64,000 nt of DNA from Subdoligranulum sp. (GTDB lineage: Bacteria; Bacillota; Clostridia; Oscillospirales; Ruminococcaceae), in the NCBI GenBank assembly GCA_004555405.1, contig SFIE01000007.1, positions 98,168-162,167 of the forward strand, read 5' to 3'. Under the pieces are notes generated by a model. That model was not told the origin of the DNA. It searched no databases and was given only the letters and a program-made list of their open reading frames with translations. How positions within the stretch are numbered: the stretch's first letter is position 1; every line of letters begins with the position of its first letter. A program made the translations under genes and the position numbers. Positions 8,649 to 16,349 of this stretch are shown in pieces.

Positions 8649-9107
8649 TTAGCCAACGGTGAACAGGACAGCGTCGGTATCAACCACATCGCCCTTCTTC
8701 ACGCTGATGGAAGTCACGGTGCCGTCGCAGGGAGCAACGATCTCGTTCTCCATCTTCATGGCTTCCAGCAGCACAACAGCGTCGCCGGCAGAAACCTTAG
8801 CGCCAACAGCAACCAGCACGTCCAGAACGTTGCCGGGCATGGGAGCGGTCACGCTCTCACCTGCGCCAGCAGGAGCAGCAGCAGGAGCAGCAGCAGGAGC
8901 GGGGGCAGCAGCAGGAGCGGGAGCAGCCACGGGAGCGGGAGCAGCCACAACGGGAGCGGGAGCAGCCACGGGAGCAGCAGGAGCAACCACAGGAGCAGCA
9001 GCAGGAGCGGGAGCAGCAGCCTGGCCGTAGGTCAGGGGGCTGAAATCATCAACCTTCTCGATAACAACTTCGTACTTCTTACCGTTCAGAGAGCAAACAT
9101 ATTTCAT
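8649..9107 (-). CDS. gcdC: Glutaconyl-CoA decarboxylase, gamma subunit (biotin carrier)
   Basis: 152 residues from the ATG at 9107 (AAAGGA upstream); the protein then begins MKYVCSLNGKKYEVV like other decarboxylase biotin carriers. Three parts are visible: a short N-terminal beta domain (1-30), an Ala/Pro/Val linker (about 35-85) made of repeated APAPVAA-like units, and a C-terminal biotinyl domain with the attachment motif EAMKMEN. The linker lets biotin swing between GcdA and GcdB. The linker-coding DNA (about 8860-9020) is a low-complexity GCWGGAGC repeat that may vary in length between strains. Confidence 0.95.
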   Translation of the reverse strand: MKYVCSLNGKKYEVVIEKVDDFSPLTYGQAAAPAPAAAPVVAPAAPVAAPAPVVAAPAPVAAPAPAAAPAPAAAPAAAPAGAGESVTAPMPGNVLDVLVAVGAKVSAGDAVVLLEAMKMENEIVAPCDGTVTSISVKKGDVVDTDAVLFTVG

Positions 9108-9151
9108 GGTAGTGGATTCCTTTCTCAATCTTGTTATAATTCGTTGAATGG

Positions 9152-9171
9152 GCGGTTTTGATCAAAACCGC
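9152..9171. other. 20-bp perfect palindrome in the gcdD-gcdC gap
   Basis: GCGGTTTTGATCAAAACCGC reads the same on both strands. It lies 44 bp before the gcdC start. As RNA it forms a hairpin; as DNA it could be a binding site. On the minus strand it is preceded by a T-poor stretch and has no terminator T-run after it. Confidence 0.6.
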
Positions 9172-9200
9172 AGCTTTTTGGGGGTGGCGTATGGCCAAAA

Positions 9201-9497
9201 TCAGATTTCGGTCACGCTGACAACACGGAACTTATCCAGCGCCAGGCCGGTGGCATCGCTTACGGTGCTCAGCAGTACAGCATAAGTTTCCTCATCCAGT
9301 CCTGCGGGCTTTGCAGCGGGGGCTGCAGCCTTGGCAGGAGCAGCGGGCTTTTTGTTTTTGCCCGTGGCCTCGAATGCAGTGCTCATCAACTTGATAGCCA
9401 GGATCAGGCAAGCCAGGCACAGGAACACCACAGCCAGACCGATCAAAGAGATCAGCAGTACTTCACCAACGGCCAGAGAATCGGGGTTACCTAACAT
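9201..9497 (-). CDS. gcdD: Glutaconyl-CoA decarboxylase, delta subunit (OadG-like)
   Basis: 98 residues. One N-terminal membrane segment (VGEVLLISLIGLAVVFLCLACLIL region, residues 10-35) is followed by an Ala/Lys/Pro linker and a short soluble tail ending in FRVVSVTEI. This layout is that of the small OadG/GcdD subunits that hold the decarboxylase complex together (GcdD of Acidaminococcus is about 107 residues). The ATG at 9497 has a near-perfect AAGGAGGTGTAACG leader. It is the first gene of the operon, so the promoter should lie in 9498-9620. Confidence 0.88.
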   Translation of the reverse strand: MLGNPDSLAVGEVLLISLIGLAVVFLCLACLILAIKLMSTAFEATGKNKKPAAPAKAAAPAAKPAGLDEETYAVLLSTVSDATGLALDKFRVVSVTEI

Positions 9498-9542
9498 CGT
9501 TACACCTCCTTGTTTTCAGAATGCAAGATAATCTGTATTTTT

Positions 9543-9583
9543 GTGTACAGAATTTCGTCCGTATAAAAAACAGTTCTGTACAC
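9543..9583. promoter_or_regulatory. Perfect 10-bp inverted repeat upstream of gcdD (candidate operator)
   Basis: GTGTACAGAA (9543-9552) and TTCTGTACAC (9574-9583) are exact inverted copies, 31 bp centre to centre, about three helix turns. They lie 46-86 bp before the gcdD start. A protein dimer pair or a looped RNA could use them. The nearby IclR gene is the obvious candidate partner, but that is inference. No clear -35/-10 pair was found in 9498-9620 on the minus strand. Confidence 0.5.
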
Positions 9584-9863
9584 CTATACCATATCATATC
9601 TTATGGAAATCGCAAAGCCCATATTTACTGCTAAATAAGGCCTTTTTAATTGGTTTTTTAAATCCCGTTTTTGTTCGTTCTCCATCTGAGAACGAGCGCC
9701 GTTTGGGGTTTCCAAATAAAAAACGCGGTTTCTCATTTATAAAATAATACCATTTTCACCCCCAAAAAGTCAATTCAATTCGCCTTTTCTGCACACAAAA
9801 AGCAGCAAATTCGGAGAAAACACCAATATGGCATGGGCAAAATCGTGTAATATGCCCAAAGCC

Positions 9864-9899
9864 ACTGTATTGACAGTTCCAACTGGGAAACTTTACAAT
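9864..9899 (+). promoter_or_regulatory. Promoter of the iclR gene with overlapping palindromes
   Basis: A TTGACA box (9870-9875) lies 18 bp before TACAAT (9894-9899). The -35 box is inside the palindrome ACTGTATTGACAGT (9864-9877), and the spacer contains TTCC-N5-GGAA (9878-9890). Such overlap suggests repression, perhaps by the IclR protein itself. The rest of the 492-bp gap between gcdD and iclR is AT-rich with no convincing gene. Confidence 0.55.
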
Positions 9900-9989
9900 A
9901 GATACAGAAAACACTTACTCGTTATAATGTACAAGTCTGCGCACTCGCGCCGCGTCTTGTTTCCTAATAGAAAACGAAGGGACCATATT

Positions 9990-10745
9990 ATGAACTCTGC
10001 GGAAAAAACCGTTACACTTCTCAAGATCCTGGCACGCAAGCCGTATGTCTACGGCGTTACCGAGCTGGGCGAAAAAATCGGCTGCGGCAAAAGCGGCACC
10101 TTTAAGCTGCTGAATGTTCTGGTGCAGGAGGGCCTTGCCGCCCAAACGCCCGAACACAAATACACCCTTGGCATGGTAAGCTATCTTTTGGGCAAATGCT
10201 ACGAGGATCATGTGGGCGTGGTGCGCTTTGTGCGCCCGTATCTGGAACGCCTGCGGGATCTGACCGGCGAAACCGCCACCTTTGGTATGCTGGTGAACGG
10301 CGTACCCACCAGTATCTGCCGTGAAGAGGGCACCCACATGGTGCGCGTGATGGGCCATTTGGGCGGCACCCGCCCGCTGAACGCCGGCGCCATCGGCAAA
10401 ATGCTGGGCGCTTATATGGGCGAGGCCGATCTGCGCCGCCATTTGCTGGAAACCCCGGCCCACGCCTACACCGAGCGCACCCTCACCGACCCCGAGGCCA
10501 TTCTGGAAGAGCTGCAAAAGGTGCGCGAGCAGGGCTATGCCATCAGCGACGGCGATTTCAATCTGGACACCATCAGCTTCGGCGCACCGGTCACGGATAC
10601 CTCGGGCGCGGTGTGGGCTGCCGTGGCCCTCAGTGCGCCCCGCACCCGTGTGGATGCCGCCACCCGGGATCGCTATCTGTTCCAGGTGCGTGAGATCGCT
10701 GCACAGATCAGCCGTGAGCTGGGCCAGACCCTGGTTGTGGACTGA
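9990..10745 (+). CDS. IclR-family transcriptional regulator
   Basis: 251 residues from the ATG at 9990 (GAAGGGA upstream); a longer open frame to 9828 crosses the promoter and is not used. Residues 1-65 form the winged helix-turn-helix (MNSAEKTVTLLKILARKP, then VTELGEKIGCGKSGTFKLLNVLVQ split over a turn). Residues 80-250 form the GAF-like ligand domain typical of IclR, ending ISRELGQTL. It is transcribed away from the glutamate-fermentation operon with 492 bp between them, the usual layout for an IclR protein controlling a divergent catabolic operon. Ligand unknown; a pathway intermediate is plausible. Confidence 0.88.
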   Translation: MNSAEKTVTLLKILARKPYVYGVTELGEKIGCGKSGTFKLLNVLVQEGLAAQTPEHKYTLGMVSYLLGKCYEDHVGVVRFVRPYLERLRDLTGETATFGMLVNGVPTSICREEGTHMVRVMGHLGGTRPLNAGAIGKMLGAYMGEADLRRHLLETPAHAYTERTLTDPEAILEELQKVREQGYAISDGDFNLDTISFGAPVTDTSGAVWAAVALSAPRTRVDAATRDRYLFQVREIAAQISRELGQTLVVD

Positions 10746-10894
10746 TCTTTTCCCCGCTTTATACATTTTATATATAAAGCACAAAGCCTTCTGTGCCCTG
10801 CCCGCCCGGCAGGCGCAAACGGCTCACCGTTTTAGTATATTTTCTTGATATTCTATTTTTTGTATATCTCCATTCACTCGCAAGGAGCCTTTTC

Positions 10895-11458
10895 ATGTGT
10901 GAACAAGCCGATTACATTCTCACCCCCGATCTGTACGACGGGGTAAGCTGGTATTACGAGCCCCACAGCTACCAGCCCCACCGCTTTGTGCTGGGCAAGC
11001 CCGGCCCCCGCCCGCTGGTGTGCATTGGCATCAACCCCAGCACCGCCCAGCCCGGCGCGCTGGACCCTACCTTAAAAAGTGTTGAGCGCTTGGCGCGCTT
11101 CAACGGCTTTGAGGGCTGGATCATGTTCAATGTGTATCCCCAGCGCGCCACCAACCCCAACGATATGGACAAGATTCCCGATCTTTCGCTGCACAAGGAA
11201 AACCTGCGCTGGCTGCAGGCCGTTCTGCGCCAGACCGAGCCCACCATGTGGGCCGCCTGGGGCACGCTGATCGAAAAGCGCGATTACCTGCCCGGCCTGA
11301 TGCGCGATATGGTGGCGCTCACCGACCAAAAAAGCATTCCGTGGGTCACGCTGGGCCGCCGCAGCAAAAAGGGTCACCCCCATCACCCGCTGTACCTGCG
11401 CAGTGATTCCACGCCCGAGCCCTTTGATGTGAAAGCCTATCTGGAAACCTGTTTCTAA
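10895..11458 (+). CDS. DUF1643 family protein
   Basis: 187 residues from the ATG at 10895 (AAGGAG 8 bases upstream). The blocks FVLGKPGPRPLVCIGINPSTA, FNVYPQRATNPNDMD and MWAAWG are hallmarks of DUF1643, a family of unknown function found in many bacteria and phages. No membrane segment or signal peptide is seen. Its TAA stop is the first triplet of a repeat element that begins at 11456, so the element may have replaced the original 3' end or landed exactly there. No functional partner is visible nearby. Confidence 0.85.
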   Translation: MCEQADYILTPDLYDGVSWYYEPHSYQPHRFVLGKPGPRPLVCIGINPSTAQPGALDPTLKSVERLARFNGFEGWIMFNVYPQRATNPNDMDKIPDLSLHKENLRWLQAVLRQTEPTMWAAWGTLIEKRDYLPGLMRDMVALTDQKSIPWVTLGRRSKKGHPHHPLYLRSDSTPEPFDVKAYLETCF

Positions 11459-11597
11459 GGCAATACCGCATAATTCTAAGTGCCGATACGGCGAGCGAGG
11501 TGCGGCAGCTGCTAAGCCAAAAGCGCAGATAATACTTTGTGTATTATCGAGCATCGTCGCTTAAGCCGTAAGGCGGGAATTGTGCGGTGGTGCCTTA
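11456..11597 (+). repeat. MITE-like repeat, copy 1 (142 bp)
   Basis: Ends are imperfect inverted repeats: TAAGGCAATACCGCATAATTC at the left against GAATTGTGCGGTGGTGCCTTA at the right. The interior holds GTGCCGATACGGCGAGC and AGATAATACTTTGTGTATTAT. Copies 2 and 3 (16215, 20485) have the same ends in the opposite orientation. No coding potential of its own. Confidence 0.85.
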
Positions 11598-11613
11598 AGC
11601 GTTTTGCTTTTTG

Positions 11614-11645
11614 CCCGCCGGTTTTTCCGGCGGGTTTTCGTTTTT
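11614..11645 (+). terminator. Rho-independent terminator after the DUF1643 gene
   Basis: Stem CCCGCCGG/CCGGCGGG with a TTTTT loop (11614-11634) followed by TTTTCGTTTTT. Confidence 0.8.
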
Positions 11646-11712
11646 CTCTGCAAAAAGGCGATTCTTTACAAATTGTTCATACTCAAACCCAAATCTATTC
11701 ATACTTGCCCCG

Positions 11713-11864
11713 TATAATAAAGGCATCGAAAGAACAGAAGCCTTTCGATCCCCCTTTTTCAATTTCCAATAAAATTTCCTACTTCCTTTACTCCTTTCTT
11801 TTTTCAAATTCCAAGATGCAGAAGCTGCTCCGGTCAACCGCAGGCCGGGGCAGCTTCTGTTTTT
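11713..11864 (+). ncRNA. Candidate small RNA (about 145 nt)
   Basis: TATAAT at 11713-11718 is a perfect -10 box; the -35 region is weak, though TTCATACT occurs twice 22 bp apart before it. The predicted RNA starts near 11724, has a small hairpin (ATCGAAAG/CTTTCGAT, 11724-11749), then a pyrimidine-rich single strand with CTTCCTTTACTCCTTTC, which could pair with Shine-Dalgarno sequences, and ends in a strong terminator (stem 11819-11859, then five T). No protein frame with a ribosome site is seen on the plus strand. The whole 11459-12077 gap otherwise holds a repeat and AT-rich promoter sequence for the next gene. Confidence 0.45.
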
Positions 11865-12077
11865 ACTGCGTTTTTCCGCATGGGCTTCCCCTTTGATTTT
11901 TCGCGCTCGGTCTTGCAAAAAGGCGTTTTTGCCTCACAATGTTTGCCTATTCGCCAACAAAATCACAATTCGCGCCCGAATTACTGGTAATATTGCCCGC
12001 CGCGGTGTATAATTGATGGTAATATTTGCAGATATTCCGCCCGTTGCCGGTATCTGCCCGAAAGGATTGATTCAACC

Positions 12078-13784
12078 ATGAACCAAATCGCTGGCTGTGT
12101 GCGCCGTTTGGCTGCGCTCGTGCTGTGCGCCTGCCTGCTGGCCGCCGGGTTGTCCGGCTGCAGCTCTGCCTGGAATGCCCCGGCCGATTCCGCCGCTGCG
12201 GACGGCTCGCCGGTTTCCAAAGAGGATCTTAACTACGATGCCTCCCTGGGCGTGATCGACACCAAAAAATTTGAGGGCACCGTGCTGCCCGAAACCCAGG
12301 ACGCCGGTGCCCAGTATGTGGCCGACACCCTGTTTTTGGGAGATTCCAACACCGTGCGCTTTATGATGTACGGCGACGAAAAAACCGGCGAAGCCTACAC
12401 CACCATCCGCAACAACATTGGCGTGGTGAGCATGGGCGTGGGCGCGATCACCACGCTGAAATGCGAGGAGTTTTCCGGCATGAGCAGCGCCGTGACCATG
12501 CCCGAGGCCGTCAAGATCCTGCAGCCGCAGCGCATCATCATCACCTTTGGCACCAACAACCTGAGCGGCACCAGCACCAACGCCGAAAAGTTCATCGACA
12601 CCTACAAAAAGGGTCTCAAGGCCATTCACGAGGCCTATCCCTATGCGGCGCTGATCGTAAACAGCATTCCCCCGCTGGATGCCCAGCGCGAAAACGGCCG
12701 CCTGAGCCAAACGCAGGTGGATGCCTACAACGAGGCCATTTGCGAAATGTGTACCGCCGAGGGGTATAAATACCTCAACAGTGCCGAGGCTCTGAAAGAC
12801 GAAACCACCGGCTGGGCCAAAAAAGACTACACCCTGGGCGACGGAGTGCATCTTTCCAAAAACGGCGTGGACGCACTGTTTGCTTACATACGCACCCACG
12901 CCTATGAAAATGAGGATACCCGCCCCAAGCCGCTGAAAAAGATCCCCACCCCCAAGGGCGTGCAGCCCGGCCTTGTGAAAAACGACCCCATTGCCGTGCG
13001 CGGCGCAAGGGTGCAGATCAGCGTTGTGGCCGGTGAGGGCGGCGCGGTTTCGCCCACGGACACCAGCGCCAAGGCCACATTGAGCGTATCGCTGAGCGCT
13101 TTGCCCAACGAGGGCTTTGAGTTTACCGGCTGGGAGCTGGTTTCGGGCCTTGCCTCGTTTTCGGATACCGCCGCCTCCACCACCACCCTTACGGTGAACA
13201 GCGGCAACGATGCCAACGGCATTGTGGTGCGCGCCAACTTCCGCGCCATTGAAATCGAAGAAGAAACCTGGGGCGACTGGGAAACCGATGAAGCCCCCAC
13301 CTGTCTGGACGAGGGCAAGGCGCACCGCACCTCCAGCTGGGGCAATCGAGAGGATAAAACGCTGGATGCCAAGGGGCACGACTGGACCGCCGGTGACTGG
13401 AGCTGGAGCGGCGACGGCCCCACCCAGACCGGCACGCTCACCTACACCTGCAGCCGCTGCGGTGAAACCCGAACCGAGCAGACCAGCCGCGACAACCCCA
13501 ACTACACAGCCCCCACCCCTGAGCCGCAGCCCACCGAGACGCCCAGCACCCCTGCCCCCGAAACTCCGGGCACTGGCGAGGGCACAGGCGGCGAGCCCTC
13601 CGGCGGCGAGCCCTCCGGCGGCGAGGGCACCGGCACCCCGGACGGCGGCAGCACCGAAACGCCCGACGGCACCGAGGGCGGCGGCTCCGGCAGCGGCGGC
13701 GAGGAGCCCGGCGATGTGCCGGACACCGCAAACGCCCCCGAAACCGCCAACGAGCCCGCCCTTGCAGCCAGCAGTGCCGCATAA
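12078..13784 (+). CDS. SGNH/GDSL-hydrolase lipoprotein with an InlB-like repeat and Pro/Gly/Glu-rich tail
   Basis: 568 residues. The signal peptide ends in the lipobox LSGC (Cys28), so it is membrane-anchored outside the cell. Residues 80-280 are an SGNH esterase domain: block I LFLGDSN with Ser90, block III TFGTNN with Asn160, and DGVHLS with Asp255 and His258. Residues 310-390 resemble an InlB-type divergent beta repeat (FEFTGWELVSG). A cysteine-containing Trp-rich segment (CLDEGKAHRTSSWG, CSRCGETR) follows, then a low-complexity tail of Pro, Glu, Gly and Thr to the end, with no sortase signal. Likely removes acyl groups from a cell-wall or host glycan; substrate unknown. GAAAGGA precedes the ATG. 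Confidence 0.8.
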   Translation: MNQIAGCVRRLAALVLCACLLAAGLSGCSSAWNAPADSAAADGSPVSKEDLNYDASLGVIDTKKFEGTVLPETQDAGAQYVADTLFLGDSNTVRFMMYGDEKTGEAYTTIRNNIGVVSMGVGAITTLKCEEFSGMSSAVTMPEAVKILQPQRIIITFGTNNLSGTSTNAEKFIDTYKKGLKAIHEAYPYAALIVNSIPPLDAQRENGRLSQTQVDAYNEAICEMCTAEGYKYLNSAEALKDETTGWAKKDYTLGDGVHLSKNGVDALFAYIRTHAYENEDTRPKPLKKIPTPKGVQPGLVKNDPIAVRGARVQISVVAGEGGAVSPTDTSAKATLSVSLSALPNEGFEFTGWELVSGLASFSDTAASTTTLTVNSGNDANGIVVRANFRAIEIEEETWGDWETDEAPTCLDEGKAHRTSSWGNREDKTLDAKGHDWTAGDWSWSGDGPTQTGTLTYTCSRCGETRTEQTSRDNPNYTAPTPEPQPTETPSTPAPETPGTGEGTGGEPSGGEPSGGEGTGTPDGGSTETPDGTEGGGSGSGGEEPGDVPDTANAPETANEPALAASSAA

Positions 13785-13895
13785 GCAAAATTTCACATGT
13801 TCCACACCCCCAAACGCCTTGAAACCCATTGATTTTTTCGATTAAATTATTTATAATTTCCATAAGGCGTTTCGATGGTAATATTCTATAATAGG

Positions 13896-13939
13896 CATAC
13901 CCCTTCGGGAGCACCGAAGGGGTATGTCTGTTTTTTTTT
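13896..13939 (+). terminator. Terminator / leader hairpin before the MFS gene
   Basis: A perfect 13-bp stem (CATACCCCTTCGG/CCGAAGGGGTATG) with a 5-base loop and nine T after it. It ends 16 bp before the MFS start. It probably ends the SGNH transcript. A TATAAT (13887-13892) lies just before it, so if that box is used the mRNA of the MFS gene would start inside the hairpin. Confidence 0.75.
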
Positions 13940-13955
13940 AGGAGGGGGTTTTACC

Positions 13956-15116
13956 ATGGATCAACCGCAGTCCCGCACCGCGCGCCGCCTTTTAGAGGTT
14001 GCCGTTGTGTTTTTCTGGGCATCGGAATACTGCCACGCGCCCTATTTTACGCCCTATCTGCACAGTTTGCAGATGGGCTCCACGCTGGTGGGCATTATCA
14101 TTTCCTGCTACGGCTTCACCCAGATGCTGGTGCGCATTCCGCTGGGCATTTTCACCGACACCACGGGTGCATACAAAAAAATCATCACCGTAGGCCTTTT
14201 TTGCACCACGGTCAGCAGCCTTGGCCTGTTTTTGACCACGAATTTTGTGGGCATTCTGCTGTTTCGTATGCTGGCAGGCGTGGCGGCCTCCACATGGATC
14301 GCCACCACTGTGGTGTACATGGCCATGTTTTCCGAGGCGGAAAGTGTGCGCGCCAGTGCCCGCCTGAATGCCCTGAACAATGGCGGCAAGCTGCTGGCCT
14401 TTGTGCTGGGCGGTGCAGCTGCAACGCTGTTAAACTACCGTATTACGCTGTTTATGAGCTTTGCTGTGGGCCTTGTGGGCTTGGTTGTGATGCCGTTTGT
14501 TACCGTGCCCGCCATTCGCCGCACTCCCCTTAGCCTTTCGCGGCTGGGGGCTGTGTTCACCGACAAGCGCATTCTGATCCCCTCGCTGCTGATGGCGGTG
14601 CAGCAGATGATCCTGCATTCCACCGTGTTTTCTTTCACCAGCAATCTGGCTGAAAGCCGGGGCGCGGCGGCGTGGATGCTCAGCCTGCTTTCGGCCGTTT
14701 TCACGGCGGTGCAGATCTTCAGCGCCCGCATCATTGGCGGCAAACACTTTCAGGCGATCGATCGCCACGCCGCCATTTTGTTCGGCTTTGCGCTGCAATT
14801 TGTATACCTGGCCGTGCTGGCCCTTGCGCCTAATGCGTGGATGATCCTGGCCGGGCAGGTGGCATGCGCCTTTGGCGGCGCTATTCTGGCCAGCCTGCTG
14901 CTGGCCGAGTGCGTGAGCCATGTTTCGCAGGGCGAGCGCTCCACCGTGGTGGGTGTGTATCAGGCCATTTACGGCCTGGGCATGACCATTGGCCCCATGC
15001 TGTTTGGCCGCTGGATGGACTCCGGCTCGCCTGCCCGGGCCTGCTTTTTGCTGCTGGGGCTGTGCGCCGTGCTGGTGGCCGCACTTTTTTGCATAGGCCG
15101 GGATTGTAAAAAGTGA
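13956..15116 (+). CDS. Major facilitator superfamily transporter
   Basis: 386 residues from the ATG at 13956, which follows AGGAGGGGG. About twelve membrane segments in two bundles are visible, with the loop after segment 2 carrying the MFS signature variant RIPLGIFTDTTGAYKK. The C-terminal half has GVYQAIYGLGMTIGPMLFGR. These fit the drug/sugar-type MFS exporters. There is no neighbouring enzyme or regulator on the same strand that would name the substrate; the next gene is 250 bp away with its own leader. Confidence 0.82.
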   Translation: MDQPQSRTARRLLEVAVVFFWASEYCHAPYFTPYLHSLQMGSTLVGIIISCYGFTQMLVRIPLGIFTDTTGAYKKIITVGLFCTTVSSLGLFLTTNFVGILLFRMLAGVAASTWIATTVVYMAMFSEAESVRASARLNALNNGGKLLAFVLGGAAATLLNYRITLFMSFAVGLVGLVVMPFVTVPAIRRTPLSLSRLGAVFTDKRILIPSLLMAVQQMILHSTVFSFTSNLAESRGAAAWMLSLLSAVFTAVQIFSARIIGGKHFQAIDRHAAILFGFALQFVYLAVLALAPNAWMILAGQVACAFGGAILASLLLAECVSHVSQGERSTVVGVYQAIYGLGMTIGPMLFGRWMDSGSPARACFLLLGLCAVLVAALFCIGRDCKK

Positions 15117-15327
15117 TAAATTCGTTTTTGTAATTTTAGTATCTTTGACAACGCTTTCACGACTTATGCAGGATTTGTATCAATTTATGAAAAATCTGCA
15201 TTGGACGCTCCTTGTGATTTGCACTAAAATTTAGTTAGCAAGTGAATCCGTTTTCCCCACCCGTAAACAAAATACAGTCATTTATGAGCGCCGCTCATAG
15301 GCGTTTTCGGGAAAGCGATAGATTGAT

Positions 15328-15353
15328 CGTATCGATGATTCGTATCGATGATA
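15328..15353. promoter_or_regulatory. Tandem 13-bp direct repeat before the TIM-barrel gene
   Basis: CGTATCGATGATT is followed at once by CGTATCGATGATA, ending at the ribosome site AAGGAG of the next gene. The ATCGAT cores are palindromic. This could be an operator, or a leader-RNA feature that affects translation. Upstream (15117-15327) is AT-rich and holds no gene. Confidence 0.45.
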
Positions 15354-15367
15354 AGGAGAGAAAGAGT

Positions 15368-16207
15368 ATGTCCCGTAAATTTTCTTTGGCATATCTGACC
15401 ATTCCCGGCATCTGCCCGCAGGATCAGATCCGCATTGCAGCCGAGGCAGGCTATGATTTTGTAAGCCTGCGCACCATTCCCATGTATCTGCCCGGCGAAC
15501 CCGAGTATCTGATGGATCGTGACCCTCAGCTTTTCAAGGAGACCAAGGCCGCCTTGGAGCATTACAATATGAAGCTGATGGACATTGAGCTTGCCCGCGT
15601 TCGCGAGGATCTGGACATTGCCGATTTTGAAAAGGCTTTTGAAAAGGGCAAGGAGCTGGGCGCCACCGATGTGCTTTCCAGCATCTGGAGCAAGGATAAG
15701 CCCTTCTACATCGAGCGCATGGGCCAGATTTGTGAGATGGCCAAAAAGTATGACCTGATGGTCAATCTGGAATTCGTAACCTTTGCCGGTGTGACCAACC
15801 TGGCCGAGGCCAAGGAAGTGCAGGATGCCCTGCGTGCAAACGGCATTTCCAACCTGAAGATCATGGTGGACACCCTGCACGCACACCGCAGCTTTGTGAA
15901 GCCCGAGGAGATCAGCGCTCTGGCCAAGGCCGAGCCCGACCGTTTTGGTTTCATTCATCTGTGCGACGGCCCCAAGGCTGTACCCGCCATGGATGACCCC
16001 GAAATGCTGGGTGTGGCCCGCGGCGCCCGCCTGTATCCCGGCGAGGGCGGTGCCGACATTGCCGGTATGCTGAAGGAGCTGAAAACCAACCCCATTTCCA
16101 TTGAGCTGCCCAACTTTGAGCAGATGAAGGCCCACGGCGCTGACGGCCACGCCCGCCGCTGCCTGGAAACCGCCAAACAGTATTTTGCCGAGCACGATCT
16201 GCTGTAA
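15368..16207 (+). CDS. TIM-barrel sugar-phosphate isomerase/epimerase-like protein (AP endonuclease 2 family)
   Basis: 279 residues from the ATG at 15368 (AAGGAG). The barrel pattern is clear: SLAYLTIPG at the start, AEAGYDFVSLR, LMDIELARV, VNLEFV with a metal-ligand glutamate, ILVDTLHAHRS-like and FIHLCDGP. This family includes xylose isomerase-like epimerases, inosose dehydratase and 3-dehydroshikimate dehydratase. The next gene is a shikimate/quinate-dehydrogenase-like enzyme and a TRAP importer follows, so dehydration of 3-dehydroshikimate to protocatechuate, or another step on a cyclitol acid, is a reasonable guess; the sequence alone does not prove it. Confidence 0.8.
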   Translation: MSRKFSLAYLTIPGICPQDQIRIAAEAGYDFVSLRTIPMYLPGEPEYLMDRDPQLFKETKAALEHYNMKLMDIELARVREDLDIADFEKAFEKGKELGATDVLSSIWSKDKPFYIERMGQICEMAKKYDLMVNLEFVTFAGVTNLAEAKEVQDALRANGISNLKIMVDTLHAHRSFVKPEEISALAKAEPDRFGFIHLCDGPKAVPAMDDPEMLGVARGARLYPGEGGADIAGMLKELKTNPISIELPNFEQMKAHGADGHARRCLETAKQYFAEHDLL

Positions 16208-16214
16208 GGCTATA

Positions 16215-16319
16215 TAAGGCAACCCCGCACAATTCCCGCCTTACGGCTTAAGCACCGCTCCGGCGGCTGCGGCACCTCGCTCACCGTATCGGCACTTAGA
16301 ATTATGCGGTATTGCCATA
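16215..16319 (-). repeat. MITE-like repeat, copy 2 (short form, about 105 bp)
   Basis: Left end TAAGGCAACCCCGCACAATT, right end AGAATTATGCGGTATTGCC. Inverted relative to copy 1 and missing the interior of about 70 bp that copy 3 has. It lies between two genes of one likely operon, so it would be transcribed as a hairpin. Confidence 0.85.
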
Positions 16320-16349
16320 AATCTTTGTATCAGGAAAGGATTGATCGTT

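Noticed and set aside
11595..11918. 107-residue minus-strand open frame over the possible small RNA
   Set aside because: Low-complexity Lys/Arg content, no ribosome site and no family; the plus-strand promoter-terminator pattern explains the DNA better.
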